Assembly: GCF_014646755.1 (NCBI RefSeq)
Contig: NZ_BMNW01000004.1
Location: 310,001 to 374,000 of the forward strand
DNA from: Pseudomonas asuensis
GTDB taxonomy: Bacteria > Pseudomonadota > Gammaproteobacteria > Pseudomonadales > Pseudomonadaceae
Direction: 5' to 3'
DNA length: 64,000 nucleotides
Shown piece by piece: positions 1-7,938 of this stretch. A program made the position numbers and the translations under genes. Numbering within the stretch: position 1 is the stretch's first letter; each line of letters starts with the position of its first letter. A model generated the notes under the pieces. The model was not told the origin of the DNA and searched no databases. It was given only the letters and a program-made list of their open reading frames with translations.

Positions 1-295
1 TCAGGCAGGCCTTGGCGCAGGCCTGGCAGTGATCCATATCGTGCTTGCCGCACTCTTCGCCACAGGCACGACAGACCCTGGCACACAGCGCGCAAAATTC
101 TTTGGCAAGCGGGCTTTCACGGGTCATCAGTACGGCAGCCAACGCGCATAGATCAGCGCAGTCGCGATCGAGCTGGATACAACGCGCCATCATCTTCACG
201 TCTTCTTCGCGCAGGCATGCCGACGCACACATTTCACAGACGAGCGCGCAATTAGAGCAGGCCTGGATGCAGGTTTCGTAAGCGGAAGCAGTCAT
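1..295 (-). CDS. Four-helix-bundle copper-binding protein (DUF326/Csp family), partial at the window's left edge
   Basis: Reading the minus strand from an ATG at 295 gives 98 codons with no stop before the window ends, so the C-terminus lies outside. The protein begins MTASAYETCIQACSNC and is packed with paired cysteines in CxxxC spacing (CIQAC, CSNC, CEMC, CALC, CRAC, CQAC) plus His and Met near the visible end. That is the pattern of the DUF326 family, whose studied members (Csp proteins) form four-helix bundles that store Cu(I) on cysteines lining the core. No signal peptide is visible, so a cytosolic form is inferred. It follows the small exported Cys protein at 333-662 on the same strand with a 37-nt gap, so the two may be co-transcribed. 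Family members are usually 105-125 residues, so little is missing. The function is known for the family and inferred here. Confidence 0.85.
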   Translation of the reverse strand, partial: MTASAYETCIQACSNCALVCEMCASACLREEDVKMMARCIQLDRDCADLCALAAVLMTRESPLAKEFCALCARVCRACGEECGKHDMDHCQACAKACL

Positions 296-332
296 GTTCA
301 TTCTCCGTTTGAGGTAAGGGATAAAAACCATG

Positions 333-662
333 TCACGCCCGCACGGCCTTGGGCGGTGGATCAGGCTGAGAGAGATAAATGGAGAGATACCGGGAAGGGG
401 TATAGAGATCTGAAGGAAGAGAGGCCCATACAAGTGTTTTCCACATAGCGGCGGAAGATGCAGCAGGCAAGCCGCTACATACCTTTGCCAGACTGCTCTG
501 GGTAACGTGAGCACTCGACGGGTAACGCTTATCCATTTGCTCTGCCTGCACAAGCAGACACGGTGATCCGGGCGCACAGCATGCCTGGGCGTAACCGCTT
601 CCAAAGAAGAGGCCCAGCAACAGCACCGGAAAAGAGGCGCGCATACTCATGCCCATCATCAC
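333..662 (-). CDS. Small exported Cys-containing protein of unknown function
   Basis: This gene encodes 109 residues. The N-terminus, MMMGMSMRASFPVLLLGL, followed by a small-residue stretch ending near AQA, looks like a Sec signal peptide cleaved before a cysteine cluster (ACCAPGSPC). The rest has no domain I recognise and ends in a Pro-rich tail. An AGGTG sequence lies just before the first ATG, but several in-frame ATGs (codons 1, 2, 3, 5, 7) leave the true start uncertain. It lies directly upstream of the copper-storage-type gene on the same strand. A role in metal handling in the periplasm is suggested by this neighbour and the cysteines only. It could also be a poorly conserved hypothetical. 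Confidence 0.55.
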   Translation of the reverse strand: MMMGMSMRASFPVLLLGLFFGSGYAQACCAPGSPCLLVQAEQMDKRYPSSAHVTQSSLAKVCSGLPAASSAAMWKTLVWASLPSDLYTPSRYLSIYLSQPDPPPKAVRA

Positions 663-868
663 CTGCAGTCACACGTAATTAAGGTATGAACCACAGGAGT
701 TGCCCAAGGTTTCATCCCTTGAGCTGGAAAGCTGGCGCTATACCATCAGGTGCTTGCTGAGATATGGAATCGTCACAGGTAGGGGGCTGTAACGCTGTTG
801 TCTGGGTAGAAGGAAGGTATTGGTGATGAGGCGCGGCAGCAACAGTGTAGCCGCCGCGCGTACCGCTA

Positions 869-2362
869 CTACTCCGCTCGGGGCGCGAGTGCTGACATTG
901 TGATGGCGGCCAGCGCCGTATTTTGCATCATCATGGCAAACTGTTCCGGGGTCATTTTCTGACCGTTGAAGTCAACCATGTGATTGGCATACTTCAGCGT
1001 GGTTACGATGTCATCACCCTCCACGCGTGCCATCTGGGACGATGCCGCCATTTCGCCTATGGCATCGCCTGCGGCCTTTGCCTGCTGAGCGATGTCAGCC
1101 GCGTCCTGAGACGGATCACTCTTGAGCGCAAGCAGATCACCGATCATCGGCTTGGAGAGGCGAACTTGCAGGTCCAGCAGGCTAATCATCTGCGGGTACA
1201 CCTCAGAGGGCTGCATCTGATCGTATTGAGCCGGGCGCGTCAGATTGACGGCCATGGCAAGGCGGCTTTCACCGTGGGCCGTCTTGAAAGACAGTTCATC
1301 CAGCGTCACGACAGGGTTAGCAGCCAGTAGCGCACTGCCAAAAGCCTGCATGCGTGCCTGCTCGTCCGGCAGCATCGGTGGCATCTGCTTGGTTTCCGGA
1401 TCGATCTGCACACGCTCGGCATATTGAGCGTATACGGTAGTCATGCCTTGCAAGGCTTCTGCATCGACATCCTTGAAGCTAAATGAGGCGCGAGCGCTAC
1501 CTACTTCTTTACCATCGATGGTCATGCCGCCCATACCATAAAGAATGGTATCGGCGAGCCGCATGCCGTGCTCCTGCAAATTATCCTGGGCGGTGATGTC
1601 ACGCATAACAACCGGCGGGACGGTATCCCCATCGATCTGTATCGATTGAAGTCCTACATCCGAGCGTCCCATGTAGAACCCGCTTTGTCCCAGACTCCGA
1701 TCATTCGTGACACGCAGACCTTTCAGGGTCGTCCTGACCATCGCCCCGTTTTCCGTAGGCGAGGCAAATGCAAAGCTATCTGCCGCCAGATCGAGCTGAT
1801 AATGCTTTAGATCAAAGTCGGTCTTGAACTTCACGGCCGCACCGGAAAAGGCTACGTGCCTGTCGCCTTCGTTGAGCTCGAAGGGTTGCAGCGTAAGCGT
1901 GCCATCCACCTGCTGGTCATAACCAATCACTGCGGTACCATAAGCCGGTACAGCATTATTGGCTGCGGCAAACCAGGCTTGCAGACTGGGGTTAGCTTCC
2001 AGAGCGAAATGGCTGCTTGCCATAACGGGCGCAAGTTTGAAAGATGCCAGCCGGGAGGCAGGGAAGGGACCGTGCTCCAGGTGATCGACCATAAGCACCT
2101 CGATTGGCTTGTCCAGACCAAAGCCGCTACCCGGAATGACGACTCGGTAGTGAGCAGTGCTCTTAAACAGTCCTTTTTCAAGGCTGACCAACTCTATGTG
2201 AGCGGATCGATCAGGAAGCGACTTGGCCCATTGTGCATTGGTTTGGTCGACCGCTTGGTTAAGTACGCCTTCCAACTGCGTACTTGTATACCAGGCACCG
2301 CCTACGGCGATTGCTCCAACAGCCAAAGCAATACCTACAGCAATTCCAGCTGCTTTTTTCAT
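869..2362 (-). CDS. YdgA-family (DUF945) envelope protein
   Basis: The product has 497 residues. The N-terminus (MKKAAGIAVGIALAVGAIAVGG) is a single hydrophobic segment that acts either as a membrane anchor or as an uncleaved signal, placing the rest in the periplasm. The body has the beta-rich, weakly conserved layout of DUF945/YdgA proteins, with motifs such as LEKGLFKSTAHYRV near residue 65 and a C-terminal helix with the NGQKMTPEQF signature. Length matches the family (about 480-510). The biochemical role of YdgA proteins is not established. It is transcribed away from the histidine kinase gene, 149 nt after that gene ends, with a 9-bp inverted repeat in between, so it is probably a separate unit. 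Confidence 0.8.
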   Translation of the reverse strand: MKKAAGIAVGIALAVGAIAVGGAWYTSTQLEGVLNQAVDQTNAQWAKSLPDRSAHIELVSLEKGLFKSTAHYRVVIPGSGFGLDKPIEVLMVDHLEHGPFPASRLASFKLAPVMASSHFALEANPSLQAWFAAANNAVPAYGTAVIGYDQQVDGTLTLQPFELNEGDRHVAFSGAAVKFKTDFDLKHYQLDLAADSFAFASPTENGAMVRTTLKGLRVTNDRSLGQSGFYMGRSDVGLQSIQIDGDTVPPVVMRDITAQDNLQEHGMRLADTILYGMGGMTIDGKEVGSARASFSFKDVDAEALQGMTTVYAQYAERVQIDPETKQMPPMLPDEQARMQAFGSALLAANPVVTLDELSFKTAHGESRLAMAVNLTRPAQYDQMQPSEVYPQMISLLDLQVRLSKPMIGDLLALKSDPSQDAADIAQQAKAAGDAIGEMAASSQMARVEGDDIVTTLKYANHMVDFNGQKMTPEQFAMMMQNTALAAITMSALAPRAE

Positions 2363-2436
2363 GAAATAACTCGTATGAGGGGGTGAAAATCCATTTCCAT
2401 CCGGTCGGGCGCAAGCGGCGCGGCCAGTCGAAAGGT

Positions 2437-2465
2437 CCGGCTTGCGGCTCAGGCCTGCAAGCCGG
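2437..2465. repeat. 9-bp inverted repeat between the histidine kinase and ydgA-like genes
   Basis: CCGGCTTGC at 2437-2445 is matched by GCAAGCCGG at 2457-2465 around an 11-nt loop. It lies downstream of the histidine kinase stop and upstream of the DUF945 gene, both on the minus strand. There is no clean T-run, so it may be a weak terminator or a processing hairpin. Confidence 0.55.
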
Positions 2466-2511
2466 TGTGATTATGCCAATCGCCGTCAGGGCAGGCTATG
2501 CCGTCAAGCAA

Positions 2512-3669
2512 TCACCCACGGCTCAATGGCAGGTAAATCCTGAACTGCGCGCCCCCACGTGCTGACTCGCCGGCCTCAATGCGCCCGCCTTGTAGCACGG
2601 TTAACGTCTTGACGATGGCAAGCCCCAGACCAGTGCCACCATTGGCACGGTTACGTGACGCATCCGCGCGCTGAAAGCGCTTGAACAGGTTGGCCTTGAT
2701 GACATCAGGCAAGCCCGGTCCAGCGTCGCTCAGCATGATGACGGCCTGCTCGGCATGGGCACTCAAGCGGATTTCCAGCCAGCGCCCCTCCCGGGCATAG
2801 CGCAGCGCATTTTCAATGAGGTTGTTGAGGATCTGCCGCAACCGGTCCACATCGGCCTTGACCTTGAGATCGGCAGCCTCGACAGCCAGCTCGGCATCGA
2901 TACCATAGCTATCCAGGCGGCTGGCGTACTTGCTCAGGGTATCCCGAGCCACTTCGGCCAGATCCACCGTGACCATATGCAGCGACAGGCGCCCAGCATC
3001 GGCTACCGATAGGGTATGCAGATCATCCACCAGCCGTCCCAGGTGTTCAGCCTGTTCGAGTAGCTTTTGAAACTCCAGCGGCTCAGCCGGAATAACGCCA
3101 TCGCACAAGGCATGTAACCGAGCCTGCAGGATAGCGATAGGTGTGCGCAGCTCGTGGGAGATGGCAGCCGCAGTGGCCTTGCGCTCATGCTCCAGGGACT
3201 CCAGGGAATCGGTCATGTGGTTGAAATCGCGCACCAGATCCGCCAGCTCGCCACGCTGGCTCTTGCTGTGTGCCCTCACGCTGAAATCGCCCAGGGCGAT
3301 CCGGTTCGCCGCCTCGGCAATGGACCCTACCGGCAAGGTCACGAGGCGCGATGTCCAGAGCCCGGCGATCAGACCGAACGGCAGACAGAACACCAGCCCC
3401 AGCACAAGCGCCAGCTGCTCACCGTCCCAAGGGTCGCCCCGCCAGTACTGGCTGTAGATCTCGATCATTCGGGGACTGTTGTCCTGATCCTGCGCCTCGA
3501 GCTGATCCATCTCCTGCCGGATGTTGACAGGCAGGTTGTTGTAGAAGCGGTCGTACTCGTACTGGGTGTAAACGAATATGGTGGCCCAGAGCAGGCCGAT
3601 GGTCACAAAGACCGTGGCAACAATACTCAGTCCGAAGCGGACCCATATGCGGTCTAGGACTCGGGCCAT
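2512..3669 (-). CDS. Sensor histidine kinase, AdeS/BaeS-like
   Basis: This 385-residue inner-membrane sensor autophosphorylates and passes the phosphate to the adjacent response regulator. Transmembrane helix 1 lies at about 10-34. A short periplasmic sensor region of about 50 residues follows, then helix 2 at about 85-107. A HAMP linker (to about 160) leads to the HisKA motif SHELRTP with the phospho-accepting His near 172. The ATPase domain shows an N box (NNLIENAL), a G1 box (DAGPG) and a GTGLGLAIV G2 box. Its start overlaps the regulator's end by 16 nt, giving translational coupling. The arrangement next to, and divergent from, an export operon resembles AdeRS. That link is by resemblance and position. 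The short sensor loop suggests it reads a membrane or small-ligand signal rather than binding a large domain-sized ligand. Confidence 0.9.
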   Translation of the reverse strand: MARVLDRIWVRFGLSIVATVFVTIGLLWATIFVYTQYEYDRFYNNLPVNIRQEMDQLEAQDQDNSPRMIEIYSQYWRGDPWDGEQLALVLGLVFCLPFGLIAGLWTSRLVTLPVGSIAEAANRIALGDFSVRAHSKSQRGELADLVRDFNHMTDSLESLEHERKATAAAISHELRTPIAILQARLHALCDGVIPAEPLEFQKLLEQAEHLGRLVDDLHTLSVADAGRLSLHMVTVDLAEVARDTLSKYASRLDSYGIDAELAVEAADLKVKADVDRLRQILNNLIENALRYAREGRWLEIRLSAHAEQAVIMLSDAGPGLPDVIKANLFKRFQRADASRNRANGGTGLGLAIVKTLTVLQGGRIEAGESARGGAQFRIYLPLSRG

Positions 3670-4379
3670 AGTCGATACCCGATGCCTCGTACGGTTTCGA
3701 TCAGATCATCACAGCCGGCATCCTGAAGCTTGCGTCGCAGCTTGCTCAGGTGCGAGTCGATAACCCGGTCCAGCGCGTCGCTTTCCGGCAGGCAGGCTTC
3801 GATAAGCTCGCTGCGTGAGAAACATCGCCGTGGTTGGTTGGCTAATGTGCTCAGCAGACGAAACTCCGTCAGCGTCAAGGGCAGGACCTGGGGTTCATCG
3901 TCCTCGCTGTACGCTCGGGCCATGTATGCCTGTTGGTCGATCTCCAGACGGCCCACCCGCAGCGGTGCAGAGGTGTGCGACTGTGCCTGGACGACACTGG
4001 TACGGCGCAGCACTGCCCGTACCCGTGCCACGACTTCGGCCGGGTTGTAGGGCTTGACCACATAATCGTCGGCGCCCAGGCGCAGGCTGAGCATCTTGTC
4101 GAGGTCATCGGCAAGAGCACTGACCATGATGACAGGGGTCTCGCTTTCGTTGCGAATGGTCTTGAGGATGTCTACGCCGTCCATGCCGGGCAGGCGGATA
4201 TCAAGCAGCACGATGTCTGGACGCATACGGCGGAACAGCTGCAGGGCTTCAAGCCCGTCCGCCGTATGCACGGTACGCAAGCCGTCACGCTGCAGGTAGG
4301 CCACCAAAATGTCCGAGATGCTCGGTTCATCCTCCACAAACAACACGAGAGGGCCGGATGGCCGAGAGTCGTTACTCAT
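3654..4379 (-). CDS. OmpR-family response regulator, AdeR-like
   Basis: The product has 241 residues. The receiver domain spans about 10-125, with acidic pocket residues in FVEDEP, phospho-acceptor Asp60 in LLDIRLPGMDG and the conserved Lys in VVKPYNP. A winged-helix DNA-binding domain (about 145-238) ends in the typical ETVRGIGYRLWP signature. The receiver's ADDLDKMLSLRLGADDYVVKPYNPAEV segment closely follows AdeR/BaeR-type regulators. It is the first gene of the two-gene kinase operon and reads away from the efflux operon starting at 4660. The 280-nt divergent spacer is therefore the obvious target. Target genes are inferred from position, not shown. Confidence 0.9.
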   Translation of the reverse strand: MSNDSRPSGPLVLFVEDEPSISDILVAYLQRDGLRTVHTADGLEALQLFRRMRPDIVLLDIRLPGMDGVDILKTIRNESETPVIMVSALADDLDKMLSLRLGADDYVVKPYNPAEVVARVRAVLRRTSVVQAQSHTSAPLRVGRLEIDQQAYMARAYSEDDEPQVLPLTLTEFRLLSTLANQPRRCFSRSELIEACLPESDALDRVIDSHLSKLRRKLQDAGCDDLIETVRGIGYRLWPES

Positions 4380-4517
4380 ATAAAGAGCCTCTGAGTTCAG
4401 TCCGAAGCAGTATACGGGCCGGATGATGCGTCTACGAGAGCAGCTCCGCTGACCGTTAAATTAAGGCAACTCACACGTATTTGCTTGGACTATGCGCCTG
4501 CCTGTTCATTCATCCAC

Positions 4518-4654
4518 ACGGGTGTTTCCCGTCTCCATCGTTCCTCCACAAAACCTGCAAAGCCACGCAAGTTTGACTTTGCACAATCCCCTTACGCCGT
4601 AGCCTCGGGCTACAGAAACCTCTTTCGATTGGACACCCGCTGTCCAGGTTTTTT
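4518..4654 (+). promoter_or_regulatory. Structured leader of the export operon with an attenuator-like hairpin before the first start codon
   Basis: Three successive inverted repeats precede the channel gene: ACGGG-N5-CCCGT at 4518-4532, GTAGCC-N3-GGCTAC at 4599-4613, and TGGACA-N5-TGTCCA at 4630-4646 followed by GG and six T residues (4649-4654). The last has the form of an intrinsic terminator and sits five bases before the ATG at 4660, covering the only AGG that could serve as ribosome-binding site. Attenuation or translation control is inferred. A promoter could not be fixed. The rest of the 4380-4659 spacer shows no gene. Confidence 0.45.
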
Positions 4655-4659
4655 GTCGT

Positions 4660-6060
4660 ATGGTTCGCTTCCCGGTCATTCTTCGCTCTACCTGCAGCCT
4701 GGCACTCAGTGTGCTGGCGGGCTGTGCGCAGATCGAAACGCCGACCCTGCCTGCCAAACTGCCAGACCACTGGGCCCAAGCCTCTCAGGCTGCGCCAGAC
4801 GCACCGGCCGTCGACCTGCACGGCTGGTGGAAAACCTTTAACGATCCTGTATTGAATCAGCTGGTTGCACGTGCAGTATCCGAGAACCTGACCCTGGCCC
4901 AGGCCTCAAGCCGCCTGAAACAGGCGCATGCACTGACGCGACAGACTGACGCCAGCTATCTACCCCAACTGTCGTTGGCGACCCGCAGCAGCGAGGAAAT
5001 TTCGGCCACGGATACTTTCTTCCAGGTCAGCCTGGATGGAATCTGGAATCTGGGTCTGTTCGGTGAACGCGAGGGCGCCGAGAAACAGGCAAAGGCCAGG
5101 ATAAAGCTGGCCAGAGCCGACCAGCAGGCGGCCCAGGTAACCGTGGTTTCCGAAGTGGTCCGGCATTATCTGGAGCTACGTGCCGCCCAACAGCAGATAC
5201 AGACCCTTGAGGCGCTGGTCGCACTGGATCAGAAAGCACTGGCCCTGCTAGACATCCGTATTCCCAACCATCTGGCATCGCCTGATCAGCGCCTGCAGCT
5301 CCAGGCCAGACGCGCCGAGACCCTGGCGCGTTTGACTCAGCCCCGACAGATCCAGGCCCGGGCCGAGCAATCCCTGGCCGCCCTGCTAGGACAGACCTCA
5401 CCGGATGCCACCTGGAGCACGGTACGGCCGCTGCCACGTATCGAGCAGGTGTCGGTGCAACAAGTGCCTAGTGATCTGCTGCGTACGCGGCCCGATATCC
5501 AGCAGGCGGAGGCTGAGGTCTTGCAGTCAGCCGGTGAGCTGGGTTTGGCCCATGCCAACCTGTATCCCCGTGTCGCCTTGGGAATCTCGTATCTGTATGC
5601 CTACAACCTGACGCAGTACGAAAAGGTTCGCTCAAACAGTGTGCCCATGATCGGCCCGATAATCGATCTGCCTATTTTCGACTGGGGCCAACGAAAAGCC
5701 GTAGAAAAAGCCCAGAAACACGCCATGCATGCGGCTCTAAATGGTTACCGTCAGGTACTGCTCGACAGTGTTGCCCAAACGGAAGCGGCACTGGCGGCCT
5801 TCGGTCTGGAGCAGGAGCGGGTAAAGCAGCTGCAACAGGCTGAAGCGGCCCTGGACGAGCGCGCACAACGCGGCTTAACCCTGACGGGGCTGGGTCTGAC
5901 CAGTCAATGGGAGCAGCTCGATACCCAACGTGATCAGTTGCAGGCGTCCCTTCAGCTCATCTCCGCACAGGCGCGCCAGGGTCTGGCATTCGTGGCGTTG
6001 TACAAATCCCTCGGCGGCGCACCACTTCCCGCCGCCAGGGCCAAGGAGAAGCACACATGA
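4660..6060 (+). CDS. Outer-membrane efflux channel lipoprotein (NodT/OprM/TolC family)
   Basis: The product is a 466-residue outer-membrane channel subunit that would form a trimeric barrel and periplasmic tunnel for the ABC exporter encoded downstream. It has a lipoprotein signal with a LAGC lipobox near residue 21. Two OEP repeats follow, with the family signatures WWKTFNDPVLNQLV (around 58) and DLLRTRPDIQQAEAEV (around 280), and long Ala/Gln-rich coiled-coil helices. Length is typical for the family. The stop overlaps the permease start by four bases (ATGA), so this is the first gene of a coupled operon. RND pumps use the same channels, but the partners here are ABC-type. The ribosome-binding site is weak and lies in a hairpin. 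Confidence 0.9.
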   Translation: MVRFPVILRSTCSLALSVLAGCAQIETPTLPAKLPDHWAQASQAAPDAPAVDLHGWWKTFNDPVLNQLVARAVSENLTLAQASSRLKQAHALTRQTDASYLPQLSLATRSSEEISATDTFFQVSLDGIWNLGLFGEREGAEKQAKARIKLARADQQAAQVTVVSEVVRHYLELRAAQQQIQTLEALVALDQKALALLDIRIPNHLASPDQRLQLQARRAETLARLTQPRQIQARAEQSLAALLGQTSPDATWSTVRPLPRIEQVSVQQVPSDLLRTRPDIQQAEAEVLQSAGELGLAHANLYPRVALGISYLYAYNLTQYEKVRSNSVPMIGPIIDLPIFDWGQRKAVEKAQKHAMHAALNGYRQVLLDSVAQTEAALAAFGLEQERVKQLQQAEAALDERAQRGLTLTGLGLTSQWEQLDTQRDQLQASLQLISAQARQGLAFVALYKSLGGAPLPAARAKEKHT

Positions 6061-7193
6061 TCGCCCTGGCTCGCAAAACACTGTTTCATGAATGGCGCCG
6101 CTTTTTGCCCGCCATTCTGGCCATTGGCTTCTCTGGCGTCCTGCTAACGGTTCAAGCGGCCCTCGTGCTGGGTATCTTTGGCAGCGCGGCCGTCTATGTA
6201 TCGTCTTCTTCCGCCGATTTGTGGGCAGGCTATCCCGGCACTCAAAGCGTCAACTTTGGCCGGACCATCAGCCCTGATGTAGAAATGCGTCTGCGCATGG
6301 ACCCCGATGTTACCGATGTGGAGCCTTACCTCTGGGTGGAAGGTGACTGGCACGGCACTCATGAGAAGAGCGGTGGCGTGTCTGTCTTTGTGTCAGGGAT
6401 CAATACGGGCCGCAAAGGCATGATGTTTTCCAGCCTGCTTTCCTCAGGGCTGCGCCAGCGCCTGGAAGAGCCCAATGCCGTTATTGTGGACCGCTCAGAG
6501 CTGGATCAGCTAGGCGTCAGCCTGGATCAGGCGGCCTGGATCAACGGTCATCGTGTTCATGTGGTGGCGGCTATTGCCGGCCTACGCGGTCTGGGTGGCG
6601 TCAATGTCCTGGCCTCACTGGACACGGCTCGTCTGCTCCAGGGAGAAGACAGTCCAGGCGTTGGGCCGACCTACTACGTTGCCAAGGTGCGCAAGCCCAG
6701 CCGTGTCGAGGCAGCGCAGGCGCGCCTGATCGCCAACCCATCCTTTGGTCCCTTTGAAGTCTGGACGGCCAAACAGTTTGCCTGGCGCTCCCAGCTCTAC
6801 TGGATGTTCGATACCGGCGCGGGTGTCGCCGTGCTGTTCATGGCGGGCATCGTCTGCCTGGTTGGCGGGGTGATCACCAGCCAATCGCTGATGGCCATGG
6901 TGGCTGCCTCTGCCCGTGAATATGCCGTGCTTAACGCCTTGGGCGCCAGTTTCCGATCGCTCAGCCAAGTGGTGCTTGAACAATCCTGTTGGGTTGGCGG
7001 ACTCGGCCTGCTTGTCACAGGGATTACCAGCACGGTTCTGCTTAGCGTGGCGGCCCGCCATGACGTTCCCGTTGCCATGAACATAACGATAGCAATGATC
7101 TGCGCTGCTCTGGTTCTGGGCCTTGCGCTCGTGTCCGGACTCATCGCCATGCGCGGCCTGCTGCGCGCCGACCCTGCACTGCTGCTGAGGTAA
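6057..7193 (+). CDS. ABC transporter permease, DevC/MacB-like (FtsX superfamily)
   Basis: This 378-residue integral inner-membrane protein has one helix near the N-terminus (about 18-45), a large periplasmic domain, then three helices (about 262-288, 310-340 and 345-370). This is the FtsX-fold layout, and members drive export by mechanotransmission rather than by forming a conventional channel. The periplasmic part contains VSSSSADLWAGYPGTQSVNFG, which resembles DevC-type exporters (glycolipid or amphiphile exporters in cyanobacteria). It overlaps the channel gene by four bases and is followed after four bases by the ATPase gene. The substrate is unknown. It is inferred to be a molecule made by the downstream enzymes. 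Confidence 0.87.
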   Translation: MIALARKTLFHEWRRFLPAILAIGFSGVLLTVQAALVLGIFGSAAVYVSSSSADLWAGYPGTQSVNFGRTISPDVEMRLRMDPDVTDVEPYLWVEGDWHGTHEKSGGVSVFVSGINTGRKGMMFSSLLSSGLRQRLEEPNAVIVDRSELDQLGVSLDQAAWINGHRVHVVAAIAGLRGLGGVNVLASLDTARLLQGEDSPGVGPTYYVAKVRKPSRVEAAQARLIANPSFGPFEVWTAKQFAWRSQLYWMFDTGAGVAVLFMAGIVCLVGGVITSQSLMAMVAASAREYAVLNALGASFRSLSQVVLEQSCWVGGLGLLVTGITSTVLLSVAARHDVPVAMNITIAMICAALVLGLALVSGLIAMRGLLRADPALLLR

Positions 7194-7197
7194 TGAC

Positions 7198-7938
7198 ATG
7201 ACTCCTGTAATGCGCCCCGCCCCCAGCCTAGAGGCCAATGAGGTCAGCAAATCCTTTCTTATGGGCATGGTTCGCCTGCATGTATTGCAGCAGCTGTCCG
7301 TCTCCATCTATCCCGGTGAACTGACCTTGATCTCGGGTCCATCAGGGTGCGGCAAGAGCACGCTGCTGTCACTGCTCAGTGGCTTGCAGGCCCCGGATGA
7401 AGGACAAACCCGTGCCCTTGGTCAGGAGTTGAGTGGACTGGCCAAGCGCGCCCTTGAGCGCTTTCGCCTGAAGCACACCGGCTTTGTCTTCCAGGGCTTC
7501 AATCTATTCCCGGCCCTGACGGCCACAGAGCAGGTGGCCTTGCCACTGGGCTACCTGGGATTCTCGAACAAGGATGCCCTGGAACGCGCCCGGCAGGTGC
7601 TCAAGGAAGTCGGAATGTCCCACCGGCTGGACCTTCGTCCAGCCTCGCTGTCTGGCGGCGAACGTCAACGCGTGGCGCTCGCACGGGCTCTGGCCAAGCG
7701 CCCTCAATTGCTGTTTGCCGATGAACCCACCAGTGCCCTGGATGCTGAAAACGGCCAGAACGTTGCTCGCATGCTGCAGCGTATCGCCCATGAACAAGGC
7801 TCGACCGTGCTGTGTGTCAGCCACGACCCACGCCTGACCCGCCATGCCGACCGGGTCCTGGAAATGGAGGACGGACAGATTCAGCGCGACTGGCGGCCGT
7901 CCGAACGAGATAGCGCGGCCCGCAGGGAGTTTGCCTGA
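7198..7938 (+). CDS. ABC transporter ATP-binding protein, DevA/LolD/MacB-like
   Basis: This 246-residue cytoplasmic ATPase powers the permease encoded just upstream. It has a Walker A motif GPSGCGKST at about 47-55, a Q-loop in FVFQGFNLF (about 96-104), the ABC signature LSGGERQ at about 151, Walker B LLFADEP at about 171-177, and an H-loop in VSHDPR near 206. The set matches the LolD/MacB/DevA subclass that pairs with FtsX-type permeases. Its last base is shared with the first base of the adaptor gene start (TGATG-type overlap at 7938), so expression is coupled. Confidence 0.92.
   Translation: MTPVMRPAPSLEANEVSKSFLMGMVRLHVLQQLSVSIYPGELTLISGPSGCGKSTLLSLLSGLQAPDEGQTRALGQELSGLAKRALERFRLKHTGFVFQGFNLFPALTATEQVALPLGYLGFSNKDALERARQVLKEVGMSHRLDLRPASLSGGERQRVALARALAKRPQLLFADEPTSALDAENGQNVARMLQRIAHEQGSTVLCVSHDPRLTRHADRVLEMEDGQIQRDWRPSERDSAARREFA

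Noticed and set aside
705-721. CAAGG-N7-CCTTG inverted repeat upstream of the small Cys protein, considered as a CueR/MerR-type operator
   Set aside because: MerR-family copper operators have arms of the opposite order (CCTT...AAGG) within a 19-bp spacer; the match is not convincing.
923-1330. Plus-strand frames inside the DUF945 gene
   Set aside because: They are antisense shadows without family resemblance; the minus-strand frame is continuous with known motifs.
4485-4841. Plus-strand frame beginning upstream of the efflux channel
   Set aside because: It is out of frame with the lipoprotein signal and channel motifs, and its product has no recognisable domain.
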